This document shows, piece after piece, positions 8,383 to 17,544 of a stretch of DNA of 64,000 bases. A program made the position numbers and the translations under genes. Source of the stretch: JAAYZB01 sp937958685 (GTDB lineage: Bacteria > Bacillota_I > Bacilli_A > Izemoplasmatales > Hujiaoplasmataceae). Under the pieces are notes generated by a model. That model was given only the letters and a program-made list of their open reading frames with translations. It was not told the DNA's origin and searched no databases. Within the stretch, counting starts at the first letter, position 1; every line of letters begins with the position of its first letter. The stretch covers positions 41,244-105,243 of the forward strand of contig DAITAL010000002.1 of the NCBI GenBank assembly GCA_036824265.1, given 5' to 3'.

Positions 8383-9213
8383 ATGGCCATTATCAAATAT
8401 AAACCGCGTACCAACGGTCTCCGTGGGATGACCAAACTGGATTATGCGGAAATCACGAAAACCGAGCCAGAGAAAAGCCTGACATCGCCCCTCAAGAAAA
8501 ATGCGGGTCGCAACAATCAGGGCAAGATCACGGTCCGCCATCAGGCGGGCGGCGCGAAACGCAAATACCGGACGATCGACTTCAAGCGCAACAAGGATGG
8601 CATCCCCGGAAACGTCGCCGCGATCGAATACGATCCCAACAGAAGCGCCAACATCGCCCTCATCAACTACGCTGACGGCGAGAAGCGCTATATCCTCGCC
8701 CCCAAAGGCTTAAGTGTCGGCATGACGGTCGCCTCCGGGGACAACGTCGACATCATCATTGGCAACTCGATGCCGATCAAGAACATCCCCGTCGGCAGCT
8801 TCATCCACAACATCGAACTCTATCCCGGCCGCGGCGGTCAACTGATCCGCGCCGCCGGCACCAGCGCCCAGATTCTCGGCCGCGAGGAGAAGTACGTCCT
8901 CGTCCGCCTGAAATCGGGCGAAGTCAGACGCATCTTGGGCGTCTGTCGCGCCACCGTCGGCGAAGTCGGCAACGAGTTCCACGAACTCGTCAAGATCGGC
9001 AAAGCCGGCAGACACCGCCACATGGGCGTCAAGCCGACCGTCAGAGGCTCGGCCATGAACCCGATCGACCATCCGCATGGCGGCGGCGAAGGCAAACAGC
9101 CGATCGGCCACCCCTCCCCGCTCACACCATGGGGCAAACCCGCGCTCGGCAAGATCACCCGCAAGAACAAAAAAGCCAGCAACGCTCTGATCGTCAGACG
9201 CAGGAACAAGTAG
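8383..9213 (+). CDS. rplB: 50S ribosomal protein L2
   Basis: 276 residues. A primary 23S rRNA-binding protein needed for subunit association and peptidyl transfer. The conserved MNPIDHPHGGGEGK segment near residue 225 carries the functionally important histidine. The N-terminal YKPRTNGLRGMT is typical. Confidence 0.98.
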   Translation: MAIIKYKPRTNGLRGMTKLDYAEITKTEPEKSLTSPLKKNAGRNNQGKITVRHQAGGAKRKYRTIDFKRNKDGIPGNVAAIEYDPNRSANIALINYADGEKRYILAPKGLSVGMTVASGDNVDIIIGNSMPIKNIPVGSFIHNIELYPGRGGQLIRAAGTSAQILGREEKYVLVRLKSGEVRRILGVCRATVGEVGNEFHELVKIGKAGRHRHMGVKPTVRGSAMNPIDHPHGGGEGKQPIGHPSPLTPWGKPALGKITRKNKKASNALIVRRRNK

Positions 9214-9231
9214 GAAAGGAGGAACTCATAA

Positions 9232-9519
9232 ATGTCACGTTCAGTCAAAAAGGGTCCGTTTTGCGACGACCATCTGCTTAAAAAAATCACCGAGGCCAAC
9301 AAGTCGGGATCGAAGAAAGTCATCCAGACCTGGTCCAGACGTTCGACCATCTTTCCCCAGTTCGTCGGTTTGACCATCGGCGTCCACAACGGCAAGGAAC
9401 ATATCCCCGTCTACATCACGGAGGACATGGTCGGCCACAAATTGGGCGAGTTCTCTCCCACCCGCACCTTCAGAGGCCACGCGGACAAGAAAGTCATGAA
9501 GAAAGGTGGCACCAAGTAA
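9232..9519 (+). CDS. rpsS: 30S ribosomal protein S19
   Basis: 95 residues. Starts SRSVKKGPFCDDHLLKK and ends TRTFRGHADKK, both conserved. Located in the 30S head with S13. Ribosome site AAAGGAGG. Confidence 0.97.
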   Translation: MSRSVKKGPFCDDHLLKKITEANKSGSKKVIQTWSRRSTIFPQFVGLTIGVHNGKEHIPVYITEDMVGHKLGEFSPTRTFRGHADKKVMKKGGTK

Positions 9520-9520
9520 G

Positions 9521-9856
9521 ATGGAAGCCAAAGCCACGGTCTTCATGATCCGCATCGCCGCTCGCAAGGTCAGACTCGTCGTCGACCTGATCCGCGGCAA
9601 ATCCGTAGGCGAAGCCTACGCGATCCTGAGAAACACCCCCAGAGGCGCGTCCAAGCCGGTCGAGAAACTCTTGAAATCGGCGGTCGCCAACGCGGAACAC
9701 AACCATCAGCTCGAACAGGACAAGCTGTTCGTCAAAGAAATCTATGTCGGCGAGGGCAAGACGCTCAAACGGATGCAACCCCACGCCCAGGGACGCGGCT
9801 TCGCGATCCTGAAACGCACCAGCCACATCTACATCACGGTGGCGGAGAAGGAATAA
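9521..9856 (+). CDS. rplV: 50S ribosomal protein L22
   Basis: 111 residues from ATG 9521 (MEAKATVFMIRIAARKVRLV), which fits the family start. An in-frame GTG at 9506 overlapping rpsS would add five residues and is less likely. L22 spans the subunit, and its hairpin lines the exit tunnel. It begins two bases after the rpsS stop, with GGTGG inside rpsS as ribosome site. Confidence 0.96.
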   Translation: MEAKATVFMIRIAARKVRLVVDLIRGKSVGEAYAILRNTPRGASKPVEKLLKSAVANAEHNHQLEQDKLFVKEIYVGEGKTLKRMQPHAQGRGFAILKRTSHIYITVAEKE

Positions 9857-9867
9857 GGAGGGATTTT

Positions 9868-10515
9868 ATGGGACAGAAAGTCAGCCCGATCGGGCAACGC
9901 ATCGGCATCATCCTCAACTGGGAATCTCGCTGGTACGCAGACAAGCGGGATGTTGCGGATCTGCTTCACGAAGATCTGAAAATCCGTGACCTCTTAAACG
10001 ACCTCTATAAGAACGCAAGCATATCGAAAATCGAGATCGAACGTTCGAAAGCGCGTGTGATCATCACCGTGAACACCGCCAAACCCGGCATGGTCATCGG
10101 CCGCAACGGCGAAACCAAAAACGCCGTCGTCGCCAAACTCAAACAACTCACCAACAAGGAAGTATTTCTCAACGTCATCGAGATCAAACGTCCCGAACTT
10201 GACGCCAAACTCGTCGCCGAAAGCATCGCGAAGCAGCTCGAAAGCCGCGCTTCGTTCCGCAGAGTCCAGAAAGTCGCCATCCAACGCGCGCTCAAAGCGG
10301 GAGCCAAAGGCTGCCGCACCCTCGTTTCCGGGCGTTTGGCCGGAGCCGAGATCGCCAGAAGCGAAGGCTACAGCGAAGGCAACGTGCCGCTCCACACCCT
10401 GAGAGCCGACATCGACTATGCCCTCGCCGAAGCGAAGACCACTTATGGCAAACTGGGCGTCAAAGTCTGGATCTACAAAGGAGAAATCCTCCCTCCGAAG
10501 AAGGAGGCAAAGTAA
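9868..10515 (+). CDS. rpsC: 30S ribosomal protein S3
   Basis: 215 residues. The type II KH domain with GMVIGRNGE (GxxG loop, about residue 75) and the C-terminal YGKLGVKVWIYKGE are intact. S3 forms part of the mRNA entry channel. Confidence 0.97.
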   Translation: MGQKVSPIGQRIGIILNWESRWYADKRDVADLLHEDLKIRDLLNDLYKNASISKIEIERSKARVIITVNTAKPGMVIGRNGETKNAVVAKLKQLTNKEVFLNVIEIKRPELDAKLVAESIAKQLESRASFRRVQKVAIQRALKAGAKGCRTLVSGRLAGAEIARSEGYSEGNVPLHTLRADIDYALAEAKTTYGKLGVKVWIYKGEILPPKKEAK

Positions 10516-10516
10516 C

Positions 10517-10933
10517 ATGTTAATGCCCAAAAGAACCAAATTCCGCCGTCCCCACCGCGTGAGCTACGAAGGCCAGGCCAAGGGCGGTAGCAAAATCGAC
10601 TTCGGCGCTTACGGGCTGATGGCGCTTGAGGGCGCCTGGATCACCGCCCGCCAGATCGAAGCCACCCGGATCGCGATGACCCGTTACATGAAAAGAGCGG
10701 GTAAGGTTTGGATCAAGATCTTCCCCCATCTCGCCAAGACCAAAAAACCCCTCGAAGTCCGCATGGGCTCCGGTAAGGGCGCGCCCGAGGAATGGGTGGC
10801 GGTCGTCAAGGCCGGTCTCGTGATGTTCGAGATCGACGGCGTCAGCGAAGAAGTCGCGAAGGAAGCCCTGCGCCTCGCCGCGCACAAGCTGCCGATCCGG
10901 ACCAAATTCGTCAAGAAAGAGATTGGTGATTGA
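10517..10933 (+). CDS. rplP: 50S ribosomal protein L16
   Basis: 138 residues from ATG 10517. The start MLMPKRTKFRRPHRVSYEG is the L16 signature and lies two bases after the rpsC stop, with AAGGAGG just before it. Organises the A-site tRNA environment of the 50S. Upstream in-frame codons inside rpsC are rejected. Confidence 0.97.
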   Translation: MLMPKRTKFRRPHRVSYEGQAKGGSKIDFGAYGLMALEGAWITARQIEATRIAMTRYMKRAGKVWIKIFPHLAKTKKPLEVRMGSGKGAPEEWVAVVKAGLVMFEIDGVSEEVAKEALRLAAHKLPIRTKFVKKEIGD

Positions 10934-10934
10934 G

Positions 10935-11129
10935 ATGACGCACGTCAAGGAAATCAGAGAAATGGAAAATGACGCCATTCTCAAGGAAATCGACAATCTG
11001 AAGAAAGAGATGTTCGACCTCAGATTCAAGCACGCGACAGGACAACTGGAAAACACCGCGCGCCTAAGCACGGTCAGAAAGACAATCGCCCGGATGAAAA
11101 CGATCCTCTCCGAGCGTGAAGGCAAGTAG
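10935..11129 (+). CDS. rpmC: 50S ribosomal protein L29
   Basis: 64 residues from ATG 10935 (VKEIREMENDAILKEIDNLK). Contains the FDLRFKHATGQLENTARL core of L29. Tunnel-exit protein. It starts two bases after rplP; an in-frame start at 10923 within rplP is possible but does not fit the family N-terminus. Confidence 0.94.
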   Translation: MTHVKEIREMENDAILKEIDNLKKEMFDLRFKHATGQLENTARLSTVRKTIARMKTILSEREGK

Positions 11130-11138
11130 GAGGATATC

Positions 11139-11402
11139 ATGGAAAAAGAAAAAATCCGCCGGACGTTCGTCGGTGAAGTCGTCTCCGACAAGAACGACAA
11201 GACGATCACCGTCCTGGTCACAACCTACAAAAGGCATCCGTTGTACAACAAGCGCGTGATCTCCTCGAAGAAATTCACCGCCCACGACGAAAAGAACCAG
11301 GCCAAGACCGGCGACACCGTCAAGATCATCGAGTGCCGTCCCTTGTCCCGCACGAAGAAATTCCGTTTGCTCGAGATCATCGAACAAAGCGTCGTTTTGT
11401 AG
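11139..11402 (+). CDS. rpsQ: 30S ribosomal protein S17
   Basis: 87 residues. RRTFVGEVVSDKNDKTITV opening and the IIECRPLSRTKKFRL ending are conserved. Primary 16S rRNA-binding protein. Confidence 0.97.
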   Translation: MEKEKIRRTFVGEVVSDKNDKTITVLVTTYKRHPLYNKRVISSKKFTAHDEKNQAKTGDTVKIIECRPLSRTKKFRLLEIIEQSVVL

Positions 11403-11423
11403 TGGAAAAGGGAGGTTACTGAC

Positions 11424-11792
11424 ATGATCCAGCAAGAGACAAGGCTGAAGATCGCCGATAACTCCGGCGCCCGCGAGATCCTGACAATCAGGGTCTTGGG
11501 TGGAACCAGCCACAAATACGCCAATATCGGCGACATCATCGTCGCCACCGTCAAAGCCGCCACGCCCGGCGGTCTCGTCAAGAAAGGCGAGGTCGTCAAG
11601 GCCGTCATCGTCCGCACCAGAAGAGGCATCGCCCGTCCCGACGGCAGCCACATCAAGTTCGACGACAACGCGGCCGTCATCATCAAGGACGACAAAAGTC
11701 CGCGCGGCACCCGCATCTTCGGTCCGGTCGCCCGCGAACTCAGAGAAGCCGAATTCACGAAAATCGTGTCCCTGGCTCCGGAAGTCCTATAG
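11424..11792 (+). CDS. rplN: 50S ribosomal protein L14
   Basis: 122 residues, full length. Starts MIQQETRLKIADNSGAREI and ends REAEFTKIVSLAPEVL. Located at the subunit interface (bridges B5/B8), the site where RsfS binds. First gene of the spc part of the superoperon. Confidence 0.98.
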   Translation: MIQQETRLKIADNSGAREILTIRVLGGTSHKYANIGDIIVATVKAATPGGLVKKGEVVKAVIVRTRRGIARPDGSHIKFDDNAAVIIKDDKSPRGTRIFGPVARELREAEFTKIVSLAPEVL

Positions 11793-11804
11793 GAGGTATG
11801 GCAG

Positions 11805-12143
11805 ATGAAACTGAAAAAAGGCGATAAGGTCCTGATCATTGCCGGCCAAGACAAAGGCAAACAGGGCACCATCAGCAAAGTCCTGACCAAAAGCGAGCGC
11901 GTCGTCCTCGACGGCGAAGGCTTGAGCAAAGTCAAGAAGCACCTAAAGCCGTCCCAGGCCAACCCCGACGGCGGCATCATGGACATTGAGAAGCCGATCC
12001 ACGTCTCCAACGTGGCGCTTCTCGACCCCAAAACCAAGAAACCGACGAAGATCGGTTACAAGACCATCACCAAGAAGATCAAGAAACAGGAAAAACAAGT
12101 CAAGGTCAGATATGCCAGAAAATCTGGCGAAGCGCTGGACTGA
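11805..12143 (+). CDS. rplX: 50S ribosomal protein L24
   Basis: 112 residues. The N-terminal KOW motif (KGDKVLIIAGQDKGKQGTI) is clear. An assembly initiator binding the 5' region of 23S rRNA. Confidence 0.97.
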   Translation: MKLKKGDKVLIIAGQDKGKQGTISKVLTKSERVVLDGEGLSKVKKHLKPSQANPDGGIMDIEKPIHVSNVALLDPKTKKPTKIGYKTITKKIKKQEKQVKVRYARKSGEALD

Positions 12144-12155
12144 GGAGGATAGCAA

Positions 12156-12698
12156 ATGAATCGTCTGCAAGAAAAATATAAAAACGAGATCATGCCCGCC
12201 CTCCAGGCCAAGTTCGCCTACAAATCCGTCATGGAATGCCCCAAACTCAGCAAGATCACCGTGAACATCGGCGCCGGCGACGCGATCCAGAACCCCAAGG
12301 TCCTTGATGACGCCGTCAACGAACTGATGCAGATCACCGGCCAGAAGCCGGTCGTCACCAAGGCGAAGAAGTCGATCGCGAGCTTCAAGCTCCGCGAAGG
12401 CATGCCGATCGGCTGCAAAGTCACTTTGAGGGGCGAACGGATGTATGAATTCATCGACAAGCTGATCACGATCGCCCTGCCGCGTGTGCGGGACTTCCGC
12501 GGCGTCAACCCCAAGGGCTTCGACGGACGCGGCAACTACACCCTCGGCGTCAAGGAACAGCTGATCTTCCCCGAAATCAACTACGACAAAGTCAACAAAA
12601 TCCGTGGAATGGACATCGTCATCGTCACCACAGCCAAGACCGATCAAGAAGGTCACGAGCTGTTGCGGCTCTTCGGGATGCCCTTCAGAAGGAACTAG
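12156..12698 (+). CDS. rplE: 50S ribosomal protein L5
   Basis: 180 residues. NRLQEKYKNEIMPAL opening and RVRDFRGVNPKGFDGRGNY core are diagnostic. Part of the 5S RNP in the central protuberance. Confidence 0.98.
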   Translation: MNRLQEKYKNEIMPALQAKFAYKSVMECPKLSKITVNIGAGDAIQNPKVLDDAVNELMQITGQKPVVTKAKKSIASFKLREGMPIGCKVTLRGERMYEFIDKLITIALPRVRDFRGVNPKGFDGRGNYTLGVKEQLIFPEINYDKVNKIRGMDIVIVTTAKTDQEGHELLRLFGMPFRRN

Positions 12699-12709
12699 GG
12701 AGGCGCATT

Positions 12710-12895
12710 ATGGCAAAAACATCAATGAAAATCCGGCAGCAACGCGGGTCGAAATTTCCGGTAAGAAACTATACGAGATGTGAACGTTGCGGCCGGCCGC
12801 ACGCGGTCTACCGCAAGTTCAAACTTTGTCGCGTCTGTTTCCGCGAACTGGCATACAAGGGCCAGATTCCCGGCGTCAAGAAAGCAAGTTGGTAA
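12710..12895 (+). CDS. rpsN: 30S ribosomal protein S14, zinc-binding type
   Basis: 61 residues, the length of the short type Z S14. Four cysteines in the CERC...CRVC arrangement (about residues 24-43) form the zinc ribbon. Because the zinc form sits in the operon, zinc supply matters to ribosome assembly here; no zinc-free paralogue is visible in this window. Confidence 0.96.
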   Translation: MAKTSMKIRQQRGSKFPVRNYTRCERCGRPHAVYRKFKLCRVCFRELAYKGQIPGVKKASW

Positions 12896-12948
12896 TGGGC
12901 TATGACGAAACTATATTTCCCTGAATCGAGGAAGGAGGCATTATCGCT

Positions 12949-13347
12949 ATGGTCATGACAGATCCGATTGCGGACATGCTCACGAGAATCCGCAACGCCA
13001 ATCAGATGAAACACAAGACCGTTGAGGTTCCGGCTTCCAAACTGAAAGCCGAGATCCTGACCTTACTGAAACAAGAAGGCTACATCACCGATTATCAATT
13101 GGTGAACGATGGTGTCCAAGGCAAACTCAAGGTCACCCTGAAATATCTCCCCAACGACGAAAGAGCGGTCAGGGGCCTCAAGAAGATTTCTAAACCCGGA
13201 CTGCGCGTCTACGCCAAAACCGATGAACTCCCCAGAGTCCTGAACGGCCTCGGAATCGCGATCGTGTCGACTTCCCAGGGCATCATGACGGATCGGGAAG
13301 CCCGCGGCAAGCAAATCGGCGGCGAAGTCCTGGCTTACGTTTGGTAA
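12949..13347 (+). CDS. rpsH: 30S ribosomal protein S8
   Basis: 132 residues. DPIADMLTRIRNA opening and the STSQGIMTDREAR C-terminal motif are conserved. Start ATG 12949 is ten bases from GGAGG; ATG 12955 would be 16 bases away. S8 is the classic translational regulator of the spc operon in other bacteria; no specific site was identified here. Confidence 0.97.
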   Translation: MVMTDPIADMLTRIRNANQMKHKTVEVPASKLKAEILTLLKQEGYITDYQLVNDGVQGKLKVTLKYLPNDERAVRGLKKISKPGLRVYAKTDELPRVLNGLGIAIVSTSQGIMTDREARGKQIGGEVLAYVW

Positions 13348-13386
13348 GTCGTGGATGAATCATGAAGGAAGAGGTGCAAGAAAACT

Positions 13387-13932
13387 ATGAGTCGAGTTGG
13401 TAGGCTGTCGATCACCATCCCCACCGGCGTCAGCGTCACTGTCGGAAGCGACAATCACGTCGTCGTCAAAGGACCCAAAGGCTCGCTGGAATTCACGTTC
13501 CACAGCGACATGAAGATCGATACCGCTAATAATCACATTTCTGTAACCCGGCCATCCGATCAGCTCCGCTATCGCGCCCTGCACGGCACGACGCGGGCCT
13601 TGCTGAACAACATGGTCAAAGGTGTGACTGAAGGCTATGTCAAGATCCTTGACATCAAGGGCGTCGGCTATCGCGCCAGCCTCAAAGACAGCAATACATT
13701 GATCGTCAGCGTCGGGTATTCCAATCCCGTCGAAGTGGCGATTCCCCAAGGCATCAGCGTCGAACTGCCGACGAACACCGAGATCCAGATCAGAGGCATC
13801 GATAAACAGGCAGTCGGCGAGTTCGCCGCCAACATCCGCAAGATCCGCGCTCCCGAGCCGTATCAGGGCAAGGGTATCCGTTATCGTGGCGAGGTTGTAC
13901 GTCGCAAAGAAGGGAAAACTGCCAAGAAGTAG
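13387..13932 (+). CDS. rplF: 50S ribosomal protein L6
   Basis: 181 residues. SRVGRLSITIPTGV opening, two repeated alpha/beta domains and the APEPYQGKGIRY ending typical of L6. Binds near the factor-binding site of the 50S. Confidence 0.97.
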   Translation: MSRVGRLSITIPTGVSVTVGSDNHVVVKGPKGSLEFTFHSDMKIDTANNHISVTRPSDQLRYRALHGTTRALLNNMVKGVTEGYVKILDIKGVGYRASLKDSNTLIVSVGYSNPVEVAIPQGISVELPTNTEIQIRGIDKQAVGEFAANIRKIRAPEPYQGKGIRYRGEVVRRKEGKTAKK

Positions 13933-13950
13933 GGCATGAGGTGAAGAGAT

Positions 13951-14307
13951 ATGTTCAAACCAGTCAATAAGGAAGTGCAGCGCGCCAAAAGACACCGGCG
14001 CATCCGCTTCCATCTCAAGGGTACTCCTTCCCGGCCCAGGCTCAACGTTTTCCGTTCCAACAAGGCGATCTACTGCCAGATCATCGATGATCTCGCCGGC
14101 ACCACCCTGGTGGCCGCATCGTCCCTGGAACTCAAGGAAACTTCCGGCGGCAACATCGAAGGCGCCCGGAAAGTCGGCGAACTGATCGCCAAGAAAGCCC
14201 TGGAAAAGGGAATCAAACAAGTCGTATTCGACCGTGGCGGCTATCTCTACCACGGCCGGGTCAAGGCATTGGCCGAAGCTGCTCGCGAAGCCGGCCTGGA
14301 ATTCTAA
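13951..14307 (+). CDS. rplR: 50S ribosomal protein L18
   Basis: 118 residues. RLNVFRSNKAIYCQIIDD and FDRGGYLYHGRVKALAEAAREAGLEF are conserved L18 segments. A 5S rRNA-binding protein of the central protuberance. Confidence 0.97.
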   Translation: MFKPVNKEVQRAKRHRRIRFHLKGTPSRPRLNVFRSNKAIYCQIIDDLAGTTLVAASSLELKETSGGNIEGARKVGELIAKKALEKGIKQVVFDRGGYLYHGRVKALAEAAREAGLEF

Positions 14308-14323
14308 CGAAGGAGGTTATCCG

Positions 14324-14881
14324 ATGCCAGAGAACAAAGAAAGAGACGGCAGAGAAAGACGTCCGTCCCGCAAGCCACGCGATGGCGCGAAGAAAAAAGA
14401 AGAAAAACTCTACGATGAGCGTGTCGTGAACATCGGTCGTGTAACCAAGGTCGTTAAGGGCGGACGCCGCTTCAGCTTCTCGGCTCTCGTCGTCATCGGC
14501 GACCGCAAGGGCAAAGTCGGTTTTGGAACCGGCAAGGCCAGCGAAGTCCCCGACGCGATCAAGAAGGCGATCGAAGACGCCAAGAAAAATTTGGTGACGA
14601 TCCCCATCAATGGTTCAACGATCTATCATACCATCACCGGAAAATACGGTGCGGCGCAAGTGCTTCTGCGTCCCGCCGTCGCCGGTACCGGCATCATCGC
14701 CGGCGGCCCCGTGCGCGCCGTTTTGGAACTCGCCGGCGTCGAGGACGTTCTGAGCAAATCGCTCGGATCGAACTCGCCGATCAACATCGTCCGCGCCACC
14801 ATGGCCGGACTCCTCTCCATGAAGAGCATCGACGAAGTCGCCGAAATGCGCGGTCTTACGCGCCAGGAGGTGCTCAAGTAA
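14324..14881 (+). CDS. rpsE: 30S ribosomal protein S5
   Basis: 185 residues from ATG 14324, set by GAAGGAGG nine bases upstream. The first 30 or so residues are a Lys/Arg/Glu-rich extension before the conserved core (RVVNIGRVTKVVKGGRRFSF...), making it a little longer than the usual 165. S5 takes part in decoding accuracy and mRNA unwinding. Confidence 0.96.
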   Translation: MPENKERDGRERRPSRKPRDGAKKKEEKLYDERVVNIGRVTKVVKGGRRFSFSALVVIGDRKGKVGFGTGKASEVPDAIKKAIEDAKKNLVTIPINGSTIYHTITGKYGAAQVLLRPAVAGTGIIAGGPVRAVLELAGVEDVLSKSLGSNSPINIVRATMAGLLSMKSIDEVAEMRGLTRQEVLK

Positions 14882-15060
14882 TGGCCCAGATCAAAATCAC
14901 CCTCGTCAAGGGTCTCTCCGCCAGAAAGCCGAACCAGGTCGCAACTGTCAAGGCGCTCGGGCTATCCAAACGCAATTCATCTGTCGTCAAGGATGACAAC
15001 GAAGCGATCAGGGGCATGATCAACACGATCGCGCACATGGTCAAGATCGAAGAAGTCTAA
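14881..15060 (+). CDS. rpmD: 50S ribosomal protein L30
   Basis: 59 residues: QIKITLVKGLSARKPNQ, then LGLSKRNSSVVKDDN and RGMINTIAHMVKIEEV, a complete L30. Its ATG shares one base with the rpsE stop (TAATG), indicating coupled translation; the AGGAGGTG ribosome site lies inside rpsE. L30 is often missing from reduced mollicute genomes but is intact here. Confidence 0.95.
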   Translation: MAQIKITLVKGLSARKPNQVATVKALGLSKRNSSVVKDDNEAIRGMINTIAHMVKIEEV

Positions 15061-15072
15061 GAGGAGGTCGCG

Positions 15073-15513
15073 ATGAAACTACATGAACTTAAACCGGTAG
15101 AGGGTGCCACCCACTACAAGAAACGCGTCGGCCGCGGCACCAGCAGCGGCACCGGCAAAACCGCAGGCCGCGGCCAAAAAGGCCAGAACTCCCGTTCCGG
15201 CGGCGGCGTGCGCCTGGGCTTCGAAGGCGGCCAGACCCCGCTTTTCAAAAGACTTCCCAAACGCGGTTTCACCAATTTCTTCCGCAAAGAATTCGCCATC
15301 GTCAACATCGAGGAACTCAACCGCTACAAAAAAGGCACCGTCGTCACCCCCGAGCTACTGCTTGAGGACAAGGTGATCCGCGAGCTCAAGGGCGGTCTCA
15401 AAATCCTCGGCAACGGCAAACTCGAAACTAGCCTCACCGTGAAGGCACATAAATTCTCGGCTTCCGCGCAGGAAGCGATAACGGCTGCTGGTGGCAAAGT
15501 AGAGGTGCTATAG
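15073..15513 (+). CDS. rplO: 50S ribosomal protein L15
   Basis: 146 residues. The Gly/Arg-rich extension (RVGRGTSSGTGKTAGRGQKG) that penetrates the 50S is clear. Stop is one base before the secY start. Confidence 0.97.
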   Translation: MKLHELKPVEGATHYKKRVGRGTSSGTGKTAGRGQKGQNSRSGGGVRLGFEGGQTPLFKRLPKRGFTNFFRKEFAIVNIEELNRYKKGTVVTPELLLEDKVIRELKGGLKILGNGKLETSLTVKAHKFSASAQEAITAAGGKVEVL

Positions 15514-15514
15514 C

Positions 15515-16882
15515 ATGGAAACGCTAAAAAAGATTCTGAAGAACAAAGACATCCTGAAACGTATCGGGATCACGTTATTCGCCTTTTTCGTTTTCAAGCT
15601 GCTCACCTACGTCACCATGCCGCTGATCGACGCCTCGGCGCTGACCAGCCTGTTTGAGAACAGCGGCTTTCTGGGGATCGTCAACTCCATCTCCGGCGAC
15701 GCCCTGCGCAACTACTCGATCATCGCCCTCGGCATCAGTCCCTACATCACCGCGTCCATCATCGTGCAACTTCTGCAGATGGACATCATCCCGGTCTTAA
15801 AGGAATGGAGCGAGGAAGGCGAGGTCGGCAAGCAAAAGATCGCCCGTCTCACGCGCTATCTCGCCATCGCCTTGGCTTTCGTCCAGGCGATCGCGATGAC
15901 CTTCGCGTTCCACAGCTCGCAGACGTCATTGTTCAAGTTCGGCGTCCAAAGCTGGGCGACCCAGGACGGACGGAACCTGTGGTTCCTCGTCTACTTCTAC
16001 ATCGCCGTCGTCATGACCGCGGGCACCGCGTTCATGATCTGGCTCGCTGATCAGATCACGATGAAGGGCATCGGCAACGGTTCCTCGATGCTGATCGTCG
16101 GCGGTATCATCATCTCCTTCCCCGGCACGATCGCCTCGCTGGTCCAATACTACATCAGCGACCCGAACGCCGCCCTCCCCTCGGTTTATGACGGTCAGGG
16201 AACCTTTGCCGGCTATGTCCTCTTCGGCGTCAGCCTCCTGATGTTCATCATCGTCCTCATCGGCGTCACGTTCATGCAGGAAGCCACCCGCAAGGTCCCG
16301 ATCCAATACGCCAACCGGCCCGCCGGCAGCAAGTTCACCGGCCGTTCGGAATCGAACATCCCGATCAAGTTGAACACCGCCAACGTCATCCCCGTCATCT
16401 TTGCCTCGATTCTCATGTCACTGCCGATGACGGTCTTCAATTACATCAACTGGGGGACCGGTGCCGGCGCTGCCAGCGCTCAGAACTGGCTCGGGCAAAT
16501 CTTCTCCTATGACCAGCCGATCGGCTTCGTCATCTACATCATCCTGATCTTCGTCTTCACGTTCTTCTATTCGTTCATCCTGATCAAACCGGAACAGATG
16601 GCGGAGAATCTGCAAAAACAAAACGCCTACATCCCCGGCGTCCGCCCGGGATCGGAAACGGAAGCCTACATCACGAAGACCCTCTTCCGGGTCACGATCA
16701 TCGGCGCGATCTATCTCGTCTTTGTCGCCAGCCTGCCGATCATCACCTCGATGATCCTCGGCCATTCCTACGCCCAAATCGGCGGAACCTCCCTCCTCAT
16801 TATCGTTGGTGTTGCTCTCGAGACTGCCAAACAAATCGAAACGGACACCCAAGAGAAGACTTACGCGGGTTTCATGCGCTGA
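15515..16882 (+). CDS. secY: Protein translocase subunit SecY
   Basis: 455 residues, ten predicted membrane spans. Forms the core of the SecYEG channel with SecE (47680). Recognisable segments include LGISPYITASIIVQLLQ (TM2), the NRPAGSKFTGRSESNIPIKLNTANVIPVIFAS loop region (split here only as landmarks, near residues 268-300) and the C-terminal cytoplasmic KTYAGFMR tail. Embedded between rplO and adk as in other Firmicutes. Confidence 0.97.
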   Translation: METLKKILKNKDILKRIGITLFAFFVFKLLTYVTMPLIDASALTSLFENSGFLGIVNSISGDALRNYSIIALGISPYITASIIVQLLQMDIIPVLKEWSEEGEVGKQKIARLTRYLAIALAFVQAIAMTFAFHSSQTSLFKFGVQSWATQDGRNLWFLVYFYIAVVMTAGTAFMIWLADQITMKGIGNGSSMLIVGGIIISFPGTIASLVQYYISDPNAALPSVYDGQGTFAGYVLFGVSLLMFIIVLIGVTFMQEATRKVPIQYANRPAGSKFTGRSESNIPIKLNTANVIPVIFASILMSLPMTVFNYINWGTGAGAASAQNWLGQIFSYDQPIGFVIYIILIFVFTFFYSFILIKPEQMAENLQKQNAYIPGVRPGSETEAYITKTLFRVTIIGAIYLVFVASLPIITSMILGHSYAQIGGTSLLIIVGVALETAKQIETDTQEKTYAGFMR

Positions 16883-16893
16883 TTTAGGCCATC

Positions 16894-17544
16894 ATGTTGA
16901 ACCTTTTGATACTTGGCAAACCCGGAGCCGGCAAAGGCACCCAGGCCGCGAAACTCCTGAAGCACTACAAACTGGCCCATATCTCCACCGGCGACATCTA
17001 CCGCGAACAGATCGCGAAGCGGACGTCGATTGGGATTCTGGCCAACGAATACGTGTCGAAGGGCTTCCTGGTTCCGGATGATATCACCAACGATATCGTG
17101 GAGAAAGTGTTGCATGAGAAGGACTACCCGAACGGTTTCATGCTGGACGGCTACCCGCGCACCTGCGAACAGGCGGTGGCGCTCGATCAGATCCTGGCCT
17201 CCCTGAACATCAGGCTTTCGGCCGTCATCAGCATCGACGTGAGCGACGAACTGCTCCTCAGGCGCATGGCGGGACGAAGGGTCTGCTCTGATTGCCAGGA
17301 AACCTACCACATCGATTTCCATCCGTCCGCCGTCCCCGGCGTCTGCGACGTCTGCGGCGGCAAACTGATCCAACGCGAGGACGACCTCGAATCGTCCGTC
17401 CTCAACCGGCTCAACATCTACAACGAAAAGACAAGACCCCTGCTCGAATACTACGAGAACAAAGGCCTGCTCAAGGTCTTCGACGGCGAACTGCCGGCCC
17501 AGACTTTGTTCAAACAGATCATCGCGCACCTGGAGGGGAAATGA
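16894..17544 (+). CDS. adk: Adenylate kinase, zinc-lid type
   Basis: 216 residues. Interconverts ATP + AMP and 2 ADP. P-loop GKPGAGKGTQ (residues 8-17), the AMP-binding DGYPRT motif and a LID with four cysteines (CSDC...CDVC, about residues 130-155) that bind a structural zinc, as in Gram-positive enzymes. The end overlaps the map start region. Confidence 0.97.
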   Translation: MLNLLILGKPGAGKGTQAAKLLKHYKLAHISTGDIYREQIAKRTSIGILANEYVSKGFLVPDDITNDIVEKVLHEKDYPNGFMLDGYPRTCEQAVALDQILASLNIRLSAVISIDVSDELLLRRMAGRRVCSDCQETYHIDFHPSAVPGVCDVCGGKLIQREDDLESSVLNRLNIYNEKTRPLLEYYENKGLLKVFDGELPAQTLFKQIIAHLEGK